From positions 248,001 through 312,000 of the forward strand of contig CAWCUF010000002.1 of NCBI GenBank assembly GCA_963798745.1: a stretch of 64,000 bases of DNA, written 5' to 3'. The notes beneath the pieces were generated by a model. That model saw only the letters and a list, made by a program, of their open reading frames with translations. It was not told the origin of the DNA and did no database searches. Source of the stretch: Prado023 sp963798745. GTDB taxonomy: Bacteria; Actinomycetota; Actinomycetes; S36-B12; CAIYMF01. Shown one piece after another: positions 26,473 through 35,279 of this stretch. Every line of letters begins with the position of its first letter. Within the stretch, counting starts at the first letter, position 1. Made by a program: the position numbers and the translations under genes.

Positions 26473-29400
26473 TCAGCCGTCAAAGAGGCCGCGGATGTCG
26501 TCGGTGGAGAGCGGCGCCCCCAGGAGCCCGCCCTCGTCGACCACTCGGGCGAACAGGTCGCGTTTGCGCTCCTGCAGGGCCACCACCTTCTCCTCGATGG
26601 TCCCTTCGGAGACCAGCCGGTAGACCATCACGGTCTTGTCCTGACCGATGCGGTGGGTCCGGTCGACCGCCTGGGCCTCGACGGCCGGATTCCACCACGG
26701 GTCCAGGACGAAGACGTAGTCAGCCTCGGTGAGGGTCAGCCCGGACCCGCCGGCCTTGAGGCTGATCAGGAACACCGGGGCGTCCCCGTCGGTGAACTCC
26801 GCGATGCGCCTGGGTCGGTCCCGGGTGCGGCCGTCGAGGTAGACGTGCTCGATCCCCCCATCCTGGAGCCGTTGGCGCGCGATCTGCAGGAACCGCGTGA
26901 ACTGGCTGAAGACCAGGCACCGGTGGCCCTCGGCGACAACCTCGACGAGTTGTTCGAGCAGTGCGTCGAGCTTGCTCGAGCGGACGTTCGCCGGGGCGTC
27001 GGGTGCCACGAGGTGCACGTCGAGGCTGAGCTGGCGCAGCTTGGTCAGCGCAGCGAGGATGGCGATCCGGTTGCGGTTGGGTTCATCGAGCAGGCCGAGG
27101 ATGCGCTGGCGCTCCCGATGCAGATGCGTGTCGTAGATCCGGCGGTGGGCTGCGTTGAGTGGCACCGACACCACCTGCTCGATCTTCGGTGGCAGCTCGT
27201 CGGCGACGGCCTCCTTGGTGCGGCGCAGCATGAGCGGGCGGATCCGCCGGCGCAGGGTGGCGAGCAGCTCGGGGGATTCGCCGGACTCGATGGGCTTGCG
27301 GTAGAGCTCAGCGAACCGCGTGGGGGTCGGGAACAGGCCCGGTGCGACGATCGACAGCAGCGCCCACAGGTCCATCAGGGAGTTCTCCAGGGGAGTGCCG
27401 GTGATCGCCAGTTTCATCGGTGCCCGCAGGGTGCGGGCGACCTGGTAGGTCCGCGACTGGTGGTTCTTGACGAACTGGGCCTCGTCGAGGACGAGGGCCC
27501 CCCACGCCCGGTCCGTGAAGTGCTCTGCGTCGATCCGGAACAGCGCGTAGGACGTGACGACGATGTGGGCCCCGGCAATGCTATCGGCCAGGGCCAGCCC
27601 GGACTTGCGTACGGTCTGGGTGACGGGGGCGACCTGCAGCTCCGGAGTGAACTTGGCGGCCTCCCGCTCCCACACCGCGACGACACTCGTCGGGGCGACG
27701 ACCAGGATCGGCGCGTCCGAGGTCAGCGCGCCTTCCTCGAGGGCCCGCTGGGCCATCGTCAGGGTCTGCAGCGTCTTGCCCAGCCCCATGTCGTCGGCGA
27801 GGATGCCGCCGAGCTGGTGTTCCCAGAGGAACCAGAGCCACTGGTAACCGTCGAGTTGGTACTGCCGGAGGCTGGCCTGCAGGGCCTCGGGCGGGTCCGG
27901 GTGGGGTAGCTCGTCGAGGGCGAGCAGAGCCCCCACCGAGCCCGCCCACCGCTGGCTCTGGTGGGCCACGACCCCGAGGGCGACGAGCTCCTCCCACATG
28001 CCGGCTTGGTAGCGGTTGATCCGCAACTGGTCGGACTCATGGTCCTGCAGGGCGCGGGCCTCCTCGATGATCCGGCGCAGGGAGTGCAACTCCGGGCGGT
28101 CCAGGGAGAACCACGAGCCGCTGGGCAGGATGAGTCGCTCGTCGCCGTGGCCCAGAGCGGTGAGCAGGGCCGTCAAGGGCACCTCTTCGTCCTCGACCGT
28201 GACGAGGATCCCCAGGTCGAACCAGTCCTCGGTCGGTCCGTCGCCGGCGGTTCGACTGATCCCCAGCTCAACCCCGTCGCCCGCGTCGGAGTCCTCGATG
28301 TCATGGGCGGACACGCTCACCACCGGCGCTCCGTCGACCTCGACGTAGTCCAACGGCGTGCCCACTACTGTGACCTGGACATCGTCGCGGTCGACGAGGA
28401 CGGGCAGTACGTCGCGGACGAACGCGACCGTCGGCCACCCCTGCAGGACTGGCTCAACGACCACCCCGCGCCGGGTTCGCCCGGGCAGCGGGGTCCGCAG
28501 CCCGGGAGCCGCATCGAGAACCTCGAGGCTTGTCAGAAGGACCTCCTCGGCGGCGGCATCGCGGGGTACCGGGACGAACTCGGGGTCGGCTTCGGTGGCA
28601 GCGAGCAGAGGGACGTCGAACGACTCGGCACCCACCGCGTAGCGGAATGTCCAGCGCAGTCGGGTGCGGTGGTCGTCCTCGAATGTCACGTGCAGGGCCA
28701 GCTTCGGCGGCTGCACCTCGGGGAGCTCGACGCTGTCGTCCGAGGACTCGACCGCGGCGCTCTGGGCCAGGGTGGGGTAGTAGCTCGCGAGGAATCGGGA
28801 GGTGTCCTGGGCTGGGATCGTGAGGGGGTCGACCGACTTGATGAGATGGGCCAGCGGGGCCGTGAACGGCTTGGCCAGACGTGCGAGGACCAGCCCGCCC
28901 TGGATCTTGACCACGACGCCGTGCGGGGGGTCGCCGACCAGATCCGGCGTGCCCGGGACGCCGGGTACCCGCAGGGACGGCGACACGAGGATGTCGCCCG
29001 ACCCCGTACGTGTCAGGTCGAGCACCGGTTCTGCGGGCTCGCTCGAGACCTGGACGGTCTGGCCGCCCTTCGGGCCCGTCACGAGGGTGACTCCCGCGGT
29101 GACCGCATCTTCGAGCAGCGCCCAGAGCGCAGGGCCGACCGTGTCGGCCGACACCCACTGTCCTGCGTTGAAGTAGTACGACCGCGAACGGACCCGTTCG
29201 GTCGTCAGGATCGCGGCGAGTGCCTCTCGGTGGGCCGGGTTGATCCGACGCCAGGAGTGGGGGTAGTGCACATCGGACCAGCTGATCCCAGTGCGGATCC
29301 AGCCGCCAGCCGCACCTGGCACCAGGGGGCGCAATTGCAGGCGTGGGCCTTGCCCGATGCCGCTGGGAGGGTTCCCGGGGGACCTCGGCGACACGTCCAC

Positions 29401-29919
29401 GAGCAGGGCCAGCGGCGTCGTGCCGGCAGCGGGCTGACCCGCGGTCTGGGAGCTCTGCACGACCGGAGCGAGCATGGCCTCCCATGACGGGTTGATCGTC
29501 GCTACCGTTCGCGGCGCACCCCAGCCCGGTGGACGAGCTCGCGCCGCGCGCGTCAGCCCGGCGTGCGCCTCAACCTGTGCCTGTGCCTGCGCCTCGAGGA
29601 TGACCGCGACGACGTGCTTGCAGCTGTCGCCCATGGGGCAACTGCAGTCGCTGACGATCTCGAGGTCCGTGCCGTGGCCGAGGTCAGCCTCTCCGCTCGA
29701 GGCCTCCACGGCCACGAGGGTGGCGTACGGGCGGCTGCCGTGCACTGTAGCCATCAGGGAGTCGCCGGCCACCCCGCGGCTCAGGCTCCGCACGGTTCTG
29801 TTGCGCTGATACCTGACACCCCGCTGCACGGTGGTGGTCCCGAAGAGGTCCTCCAGAACCTGTTGGGTCAGATACGCATACCAGTCCGCCGGATGCTGGT
29901 CGGCCAATTCCACGCTCAC
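26473..29919 (-). CDS. SWIM zinc-finger SNF2-family helicase/ATPase
   Basis: A 1148-aa protein. The N-terminal SWIM finger is CSCPMGDSCKH near residue 93, and a large central region is of the type seen in bacterial SNF2 proteins. The Swi2/Snf2 motor follows: DDMGLGKTLQ near residue 710, DEAQ, TGTPLENSLMDLW, and motif VI RTHRIGQDKTV near residue 1085. It would translocate on DNA; bacterial SWIM-SNF2 proteins are linked to DNA repair, transcription recycling or phage defence. The GTG at 29919 is set by AAGGAG five bases upstream. The PLD-helicase lies 390 bp upstream on the same strand. Confidence 0.9.
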   Translation of the reverse strand: MSVELADQHPADWYAYLTQQVLEDLFGTTTVQRGVRYQRNRTVRSLSRGVAGDSLMATVHGSRPYATLVAVEASSGEADLGHGTDLEIVSDCSCPMGDSCKHVVAVILEAQAQAQVEAHAGLTRAARARPPGWGAPRTVATINPSWEAMLAPVVQSSQTAGQPAAGTTPLALLVDVSPRSPGNPPSGIGQGPRLQLRPLVPGAAGGWIRTGISWSDVHYPHSWRRINPAHREALAAILTTERVRSRSYYFNAGQWVSADTVGPALWALLEDAVTAGVTLVTGPKGGQTVQVSSEPAEPVLDLTRTGSGDILVSPSLRVPGVPGTPDLVGDPPHGVVVKIQGGLVLARLAKPFTAPLAHLIKSVDPLTIPAQDTSRFLASYYPTLAQSAAVESSDDSVELPEVQPPKLALHVTFEDDHRTRLRWTFRYAVGAESFDVPLLAATEADPEFVPVPRDAAAEEVLLTSLEVLDAAPGLRTPLPGRTRRGVVVEPVLQGWPTVAFVRDVLPVLVDRDDVQVTVVGTPLDYVEVDGAPVVSVSAHDIEDSDAGDGVELGISRTAGDGPTEDWFDLGILVTVEDEEVPLTALLTALGHGDERLILPSGSWFSLDRPELHSLRRIIEEARALQDHESDQLRINRYQAGMWEELVALGVVAHQSQRWAGSVGALLALDELPHPDPPEALQASLRQYQLDGYQWLWFLWEHQLGGILADDMGLGKTLQTLTMAQRALEEGALTSDAPILVVAPTSVVAVWEREAAKFTPELQVAPVTQTVRKSGLALADSIAGAHIVVTSYALFRIDAEHFTDRAWGALVLDEAQFVKNHQSRTYQVARTLRAPMKLAITGTPLENSLMDLWALLSIVAPGLFPTPTRFAELYRKPIESGESPELLATLRRRIRPLMLRRTKEAVADELPPKIEQVVSVPLNAAHRRIYDTHLHRERQRILGLLDEPNRNRIAILAALTKLRQLSLDVHLVAPDAPANVRSSKLDALLEQLVEVVAEGHRCLVFSQFTRFLQIARQRLQDGGIEHVYLDGRTRDRPRRIAEFTDGDAPVFLISLKAGGSGLTLTEADYVFVLDPWWNPAVEAQAVDRTHRIGQDKTVMVYRLVSEGTIEEKVVALQERKRDLFARVVDEGGLLGAPLSTDDIRGLFDG

Positions 29920-30309
29920 GGTGTCTCCTTGGTTCGCTCGGCGCAGGTCTGGTGATTGCGTGGGCCCCGCTCCCCGGGCCTGCCCGCCGTGCCCTTCATT
30001 CAGTGATGCAGAGTGTCTCCCGACCGTCTGACATCGGCGCTGAGGCGGGGCCGATGAGAGGGCGGCTGGTGCGCCAAGAGTTCCGCCCGTCCTGGATCCG
30101 AACGGTCGCCTCAGGGGTGGAGATCGGGACGCGAACAAGGATGGACGTGGCTGACGCTGGTACGTCGCAGGCGGCAATGGTTCAGACCTGTCTTGGCGAT
30201 CCGGCTGTAGGCCTGGGCGAACGGGAGGGCTTGGAAGGCGTCGTTGTCCATTCGGGGGTGACGCCCCGGTACTGGACACGAATGTCGCCCTGAGTTCGTC
30301 CTGCTGTGG
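29920..30309. other. 390 bp between the two helicase genes
   Basis: Both flanking genes run leftwards; this holds the leader of the SNF2 gene and the end region of the PLD-helicase. No coding pattern, hairpin or repeat stands out, so the SNF2 gene probably has its own promoter here. Confidence 0.4.
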
Positions 30310-33300
30310 CTACACAGCCACTGCGGCCGCTATCTCGTAGGTGGCAGTGGGCATGGGCCGCTCGAGTTCCCAAACCATCGCGATCGGTCGCTCTCCCTTG
30401 ACCGAGTCCGGGACCAGATGGACTCGGCCGAGGCAGAGGAAGGGGGCGCCCTTCCCGAAGTCGTTGCTGGGCGCCTCGCGGACGAACAGTACGACGCGGG
30501 TGGCCGGATCGAGTAGCTCTCGCCCGACTCGGGATGCGCGTGCGGTGTCGTTCTGGGACTCCCAATGGAATCGGCGCTCCCCGAGGGCGTAGTCGCGATA
30601 CATCGTCGTTGGGCTGAAGTCGGCTGCGTCCTTGCGGAGGTTCACGAGGAGCAGCACGGCATCGTGTGAACGGGCCCATTCCACGCCGGCCTGCCGACCT
30701 CGGGCAGAGCGTTCCTCGTCGGCCAGGCCGAAGGCAGCGAGGATCTCGGGGCGTGTGTAGCTCGCGTGCGAGTTCAGCGGGACGTCGGACAATCCCTCCC
30801 CGAGCCCTCCAGGGGCCAGCCGGGACGTGTCGACGCTCAGCCGCATGACCTGCTCGATTTCATCTACTATCGCGGGCTCGTCTCGGAGCCGAGCAAGGAG
30901 CTCCGGGTAGGTCCGCCCGTCGCGATCAGGCCAGATGGCGAGGCAGAGCATTCGGGCGATGCGCCGGCCTGCCTCGCCCAGCGTCTCGTACGCGGGTCCA
31001 TCAGGTGCAAGCAGCGCCCTGTAGGCGTTCCCTCGTCCGACATCGTCGACGTGGACCAGTGAACGCACCCGTCGCGCGACCTGCTCCTCGTGCGGCCCGG
31101 CAGGTGGCAGGTTGAGCCGCGCCGCCCGACGGATCTGCGTCCACGACCGAGTCCGGTAGATCGCCGGCAAATCGTGGCCGGTCTCGGCAAGGAACGTCGC
31201 GAGATCGCTGGTGCCAACGCTCCGGGCATCGGAGACGAGTCGCGGCAGCCGCGAGTCCAGCTGATCCCGCACCGAGGCGAGCACGATCTGCCTGGCCACG
31301 CGATCGAGCTGCATCGCACTGCCGCCGGGGAGCCAGGGGTGATCCTGATCAAGTCGGTCAGCGACCTCGCGCCTGCTTGCACCGGTGAGCGCCATCATCT
31401 TGGCGTCGAACCGAAACTCGCGCCGTTGCTGGCCGATGAAGTCAAGGACGGTCAGGATCGACTTGCCATGCGTGCGACGAAGGCCTCGGCCGAGCTGCTG
31501 CAGGAACAGGGTTGCGCTCTCGGTCGGTCGCAGGAGCAGCAGGGTGTCGATCTCTGGGATGTCCAGGCCTTCGTTGAACAGGTCGACTGCGAAGATCGCT
31601 CGCGTCCTGCCGTCACGAAGCGCCCGAATGGCGGCGTCGCGCTGGTCGCCGGGCGTGGCGCCGGAGAGAGCTACGGCATCGATCCCGGCAGCGTTGAACC
31701 GATCTGCCATGAAATGCGCATGGTCGATCGACACGCAGAAACCGAGTGCCCGCATCTCCGCCAGATTCCCGACCTTCTTGCGCAACTCCTCGATCACGAG
31801 GCGGACCCGTGCGTCATGGCCCGTGTACACGCCACTCAGTCCCGCGAGGACGTACCCGCCGCGTCGCCACTCGACACTGCGGAGATCAACGTTGTCGTGG
31901 ATCCCGAAGTAGTGGAATGGCACGAGCAGGCTCTCGTCCATCGCGTCCCAGAGCCGCATCTCGTAGGCGGCGCGCCCGTCAAAGAAGTCCCGGACGTCTA
32001 CCCCGTCGGTGCGTTCAGGAGTGGCGGTCAGGCCCAACAGCTCGCCAGGCTGGATCCGCTCAAGCAGCGCGCGGTATGTCGCCGCCTCCGCGTGGTGGAA
32101 CTCGTCGATGACGACGATCTCGAATCGGCTCAAGTCGAGACGATCCATTCCTCCGCTGCTCAGTGATTGGACGCTTGCGAAGACGTGTTGCCACTCGCGG
32201 GGCCGGACGCCTCCCACGAAGGACTCGCCGAAGGTGCCATCGACAAGGGCCTCGCGATAGGTGCGCATGGACTGGTCAAGGATCTCCCGGCGGTGCGCGA
32301 CGAAGAGCAGCGATGGACGATGTCCCCACCGTTGGGCCAGGGCTCGGTAGTCCAGAGCTGCGACCACCGTCTTGCCGGTACCCGTGGCGGCCACCACCAG
32401 GTTCCGATGTCGGTCATGCACGTCACGTTCTGACTCGAGGGCCTCGAGGATCGCTCGCTGATGAGGCCGCGCGGTCACCTCGAGCCCGCTGACCTCCAGA
32501 GGGAGGTCGCGAGTGTCGGCCGCACCTGCCAGTCTCAGCGCATGATCGAGGCGCTCGCCGTCGCGGTCCGGGTCGTACGGCTCGAACAGGTCAGACGCCA
32601 GGTAGCCGTCGAACGTTCGCTGGAAACGTTCGATCAGGTGCGGGGTGGCAGGTCTGACCAGCCGGACGTTCCACTCCAAGCCATCAACCAGCGCCCAGCT
32701 GGTGAGGTTCGATGAGCCAACGTAGGCAGTGTCGAATCCTGAGTCCCGACCAAAGAGCCAGGCCTTCGCGTGCAGTCGTGTCGCCTGTGTCTCGTAGGAA
32801 ATGGCCACGTTCGCCTTGGTTTCACGGACGAGCCAATCCAGCGCCGTGCGCTGGGTCGAGCCCGTGTACGTCGTCGTGAGAACCCTGATGGGCACCCCGC
32901 GTGCGGCGGCGGCCCGGAGGGGCTCTGCGAGCATTCGCACACCCGCCCAACGGACGAATGCCATGATGACGTCGATGCGGTCAGCGCTCGGAATCTCCGA
33001 CGCCAGTTCGGCGAGCAGGCTCCGCTCGTTTCGAGCAGCTGTCAGCAGCGCGACCTCGCGCAGCGGGGTCTCCGGGTGAGGGAGTGGGCCTGCCGCCTGA
33101 TCGGCCACGGCAACCAGGAACTCGATCGGCACCGGAACGCGCTCATCACTGCCGGCGAACTCCAGCAGGCGGTTGGTCAGCTGTGCTCGAATGGCCTCGT
33201 CGTCGTGCGTCGCGAGGATGCGCGCAAGTTCGGACGCGACCAGGTGGGCAAGCGCGTCAACGTCCTTCTTCTTGCCCGGACTCGGATTCAGGAGCCTCGC

Positions 33301-33414
33301 CATCCGGTTCTCAACCTGAGAGCTTCCTGTGTCCTGCGCCGGATCGGGTGGCTCCTGACGATCCAACGACGAGGTACGGAGCACGTCGTAGATCCCGGGC
33401 GGCAGCGACTCCAC
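30310..33414 (-). CDS. PLD nuclease - SF2 helicase - DUF3427-like fusion protein
   Basis: A 1034-aa protein. The N-terminal part includes a single phospholipase D-type motif (RLHAKAWLF then GSSNLTSWAL, near residue 210), probably a nuclease. The SF2 helicase has GTGKTVVAAL near residue 345, DEFHHA near 436, LTATPERTDG and LGRGLRRTHGK. The C-terminal region has HWESQNDTARASR and FLCLGRVHLV, typical of DUF3427. Proteins of this build occur on mobile elements and in defence islands; the role is unproven. The start, a GTG at 33414, gives LPPGIYDVL, the usual N-terminus. The gene begins only about 40 bp from an attachment-site scar, so its promoter overlaps the island boundary. Confidence 0.88.
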   Translation of the reverse strand: MESLPPGIYDVLRTSSLDRQEPPDPAQDTGSSQVENRMARLLNPSPGKKKDVDALAHLVASELARILATHDDEAIRAQLTNRLLEFAGSDERVPVPIEFLVAVADQAAGPLPHPETPLREVALLTAARNERSLLAELASEIPSADRIDVIMAFVRWAGVRMLAEPLRAAAARGVPIRVLTTTYTGSTQRTALDWLVRETKANVAISYETQATRLHAKAWLFGRDSGFDTAYVGSSNLTSWALVDGLEWNVRLVRPATPHLIERFQRTFDGYLASDLFEPYDPDRDGERLDHALRLAGAADTRDLPLEVSGLEVTARPHQRAILEALESERDVHDRHRNLVVAATGTGKTVVAALDYRALAQRWGHRPSLLFVAHRREILDQSMRTYREALVDGTFGESFVGGVRPREWQHVFASVQSLSSGGMDRLDLSRFEIVVIDEFHHAEAATYRALLERIQPGELLGLTATPERTDGVDVRDFFDGRAAYEMRLWDAMDESLLVPFHYFGIHDNVDLRSVEWRRGGYVLAGLSGVYTGHDARVRLVIEELRKKVGNLAEMRALGFCVSIDHAHFMADRFNAAGIDAVALSGATPGDQRDAAIRALRDGRTRAIFAVDLFNEGLDIPEIDTLLLLRPTESATLFLQQLGRGLRRTHGKSILTVLDFIGQQRREFRFDAKMMALTGASRREVADRLDQDHPWLPGGSAMQLDRVARQIVLASVRDQLDSRLPRLVSDARSVGTSDLATFLAETGHDLPAIYRTRSWTQIRRAARLNLPPAGPHEEQVARRVRSLVHVDDVGRGNAYRALLAPDGPAYETLGEAGRRIARMLCLAIWPDRDGRTYPELLARLRDEPAIVDEIEQVMRLSVDTSRLAPGGLGEGLSDVPLNSHASYTRPEILAAFGLADEERSARGRQAGVEWARSHDAVLLLVNLRKDAADFSPTTMYRDYALGERRFHWESQNDTARASRVGRELLDPATRVVLFVREAPSNDFGKGAPFLCLGRVHLVPDSVKGERPIAMVWELERPMPTATYEIAAAVAV

Positions 33415-33454
33415 GCCGCCAGGCTATGGCCCCGCACAAGCCATCCATGCGACC

Positions 33455-33600
33455 AGAGGGACTCGAGCCCCAACCGACCGGGTCCACTCAGGCGGTTCCG
33501 GAGTGGTCGTAGAGCGTCGCGCTGAGCACGAATCGAGGGTCGGCGGGTACCCGCGAACGACCCCGGAATCCCCCCAGTTGGTTTATGGGTTGGTGTACGG
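33455..33600. mobile_element. Attachment-site scar A: tRNA-Arg 3' remnant plus integrase arm-like repeats
   Basis: 33455-33483 is a diverged copy of the tRNA-Arg 3' end (AGAGGGACTCGAGCCC then ACCGACCGGGT). The following roughly 115 bp match the sequence next to scar B at 44481-44596 (GCTGAGCACGAAT, CGGCGGGTAC). They end in the repeats GTTGGTTTATG (33577) and GTTGGTGTACG (33589) at a 12-bp period. This marks the left end of the larger inserted element. Confidence 0.75.
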
Positions 33601-33602
33601 GG

Positions 33603-34862
33603 CTACCTCAGGCGGGGTCGTTGGGGAACGGGCCGTCGCGGTGGGCTGATGGCCGTGTCGGCATCTGGGCTGGCCAGCATGCGCTCGAAGCCGGTGAAGG
33701 CCTCGAACAAGCCGACAGCCTCGAAGGCCCGGTTGCGTCGGCCCAGCGTGAGCTGTCGCACGACGTCGGCATCGCGCAGCCGCTCCACGGCGTCGCTGGT
33801 CGATTTGAAGGTGCGTCCGATGTGTGAGGCCGCCGTGGTGATCGAGAACACCGGGAGGGACGGCAGGGCGTCCACGAGCAGAAGGGCTGCCGAATCCGCG
33901 CGCACCTTCCCGAGCCGGGCGCGGGCATCCTGCTGCCAGGTGGCCAGTTGGGCTGCGAAGTGCTCGGTGTCGGCACAGGCGCGGCCGGTCGCGGACAGGA
34001 ACAGTTCGACCCAGTCGAGAAGACCTGCGGTGCCTGGGCCCTCGGACCGGGTGCCATCGAGGGCCCGGACGTAGGCATCGGCTCGAGTGGCCAGGACGAG
34101 GCTGACGGCAGGCTGCACGCGGGTGGCGACGCGCCGACGGCGCAGGACCAGCTGGATCAACGCCCTGCCCGTGCGCCCGTTGCCGTCAGCGAACGGGTGG
34201 ATCGTCTCGAACTGGCTGTGCGCCAGGGCAGCCTGCAGCAGGGCGGGGTGGTCGTCGCCTGTGAGATAGGCGGCCAGGTCGTCCAGCAGGCCCGGGACTT
34301 CATTCGCGGGTGGGGGGACGAACGCTGCGGCGCAGGGGTTCCGACCGCCGATCCAGTTCTGCTGGTCCCTGACGACTCCCGCCCAGGTCTCGTCGCGTGT
34401 CCCGGAAAGCAGCGCTGCATGGATCGCTCGGATGGCCTCGACCGTCACCGGCCGGGTCGGGTCGATGGCCAGGGAGAGTGCCTCGTCGAGGGCTCGGACG
34501 TTCCCCAGGACGGCCCGGGCAGTCTCGTCGGTTACCGGCAGGCCTTCGCGCTCGACGGCCTCGCTGCGGGCGAGCCGTCGCACGTTGATGGTCAGGCCCT
34601 CGATGTTGGAACTGGCCACGGCCTCGGCGCGCAGCAGGAATCGGGCGAGCGGCTCCAGGTTGGCAAGGCCGGGGTGGTCGGCGTTGAGGGCGCGAACACG
34701 CTGCTCCACCTCGGCCAAGTCGGCCGCAACCGAGGCGGGAACGCTCAGCTCCGAAGTCGCCAGCGGGTCGGGCACATAGGCCCGATAGCGGCAGGAGGTA
34801 CGCTCCGCCCTGGTGGACCCGGAGGGATTCCCGGGCCAGATCGCGTTCAAGTAACGTCCCAC
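33603..34862 (-). CDS. Fic family protein with C-terminal winged-helix domain
   Basis: A 419-aa probable AMP-transferase. The Fic active-site loop HPFADGNGRTGRALI lies near residue 222, with the catalytic His and the conserved DGNGR. An inhibitory-helix motif SSNIEG near residue 85 puts the regulatory helix on the N-terminal side (class II). The C-terminus FSITTAASHIGRTFKSTSDA looks like a winged helix-turn-helix. The GTG at 34862 is set by GGAGG just upstream; the longer open frame crosses an operator-like dyad. Targets are unknown; related proteins modify topoisomerases or act as toxins. It is the first gene inside the inserted element. Confidence 0.9.
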   Translation of the reverse strand: MGRYLNAIWPGNPSGSTRAERTSCRYRAYVPDPLATSELSVPASVAADLAEVEQRVRALNADHPGLANLEPLARFLLRAEAVASSNIEGLTINVRRLARSEAVEREGLPVTDETARAVLGNVRALDEALSLAIDPTRPVTVEAIRAIHAALLSGTRDETWAGVVRDQQNWIGGRNPCAAAFVPPPANEVPGLLDDLAAYLTGDDHPALLQAALAHSQFETIHPFADGNGRTGRALIQLVLRRRRVATRVQPAVSLVLATRADAYVRALDGTRSEGPGTAGLLDWVELFLSATGRACADTEHFAAQLATWQQDARARLGKVRADSAALLLVDALPSLPVFSITTAASHIGRTFKSTSDAVERLRDADVVRQLTLGRRNRAFEAVGLFEAFTGFERMLASPDADTAISPPRRPVPQRPRLR

Positions 34863-34872
34863 AGCCCCCTCC

Positions 34873-34905
34873 TGTATTAGAGGATATCGGATAATCTCCA
34901 ATACA
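34873..34905. promoter_or_regulatory. AT-rich dyad, probable operator of the Fic gene
   Basis: TGTATTAGAGGATATC and TGTATTGGAGATTATC (read from the other side) match at 13 of 16 positions around one central base. The dyad is 11 bp upstream of the Fic start and far more AT-rich than its surroundings. The Fic protein ends in a winged helix, so autoregulation is plausible. Confidence 0.6.
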
Positions 34906-34992
34906 TGGGGTTCCTTGGAGGATCGGTTCCGACGTGGAGAAGCTGCACGTACCAGGGTGAGCGCGTCAGAAGAGCCGAAAATCCGCGCGACG

Positions 34993-35226
34993 CTAGCTGG
35001 GGATGCCGATCCGGACGTTGCCCGGCTCGGGAACGGGGATGAACCAGAAGGTGAGCCCAACCCTGTTCAGGCTCGAGAGGTCGGCCTCCACGGCCGCGTG
35101 TTCCAGACTCCGGGCTTGCGGATGGTTCGGCAGGTCCAAGGGTGCGGCGACCTCGCGACGCTGGATCCCGAGCCGGGCGAGCATCGGGAAGCGTCGGGCT
35201 CGGGCTCCTCCGCCTGCGCTGCCCAT
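34993..35226 (-). CDS. Hypothetical protein or gene fragment, 77 aa
   Basis: The frame has good third-position GC and ends LTFWFIPVPEPGNVRIGIPS. I do not recognise it. The frame is open upstream, so it may be the end of a larger broken gene. It lies 54 bp beyond the end of the Stealth-type gene, on the same strand. Confidence 0.35.
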   Translation of the reverse strand: MGSAGGGARARRFPMLARLGIQRREVAAPLDLPNHPQARSLEHAAVEADLSSLNRVGLTFWFIPVPEPGNVRIGIPS

Positions 35227-35279
35227 GCCGTGTGAGCATGGTTGGAGGTGACGACAACGGTCGTCGTTGACGCGTGCGG

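Noticed and set aside
26473..33414. A DISARM system
   Set aside because: A SNF2 motor and a PLD motif are present, but the DUF1998 protein, methyltransferase and DrmA-type helicase are not.
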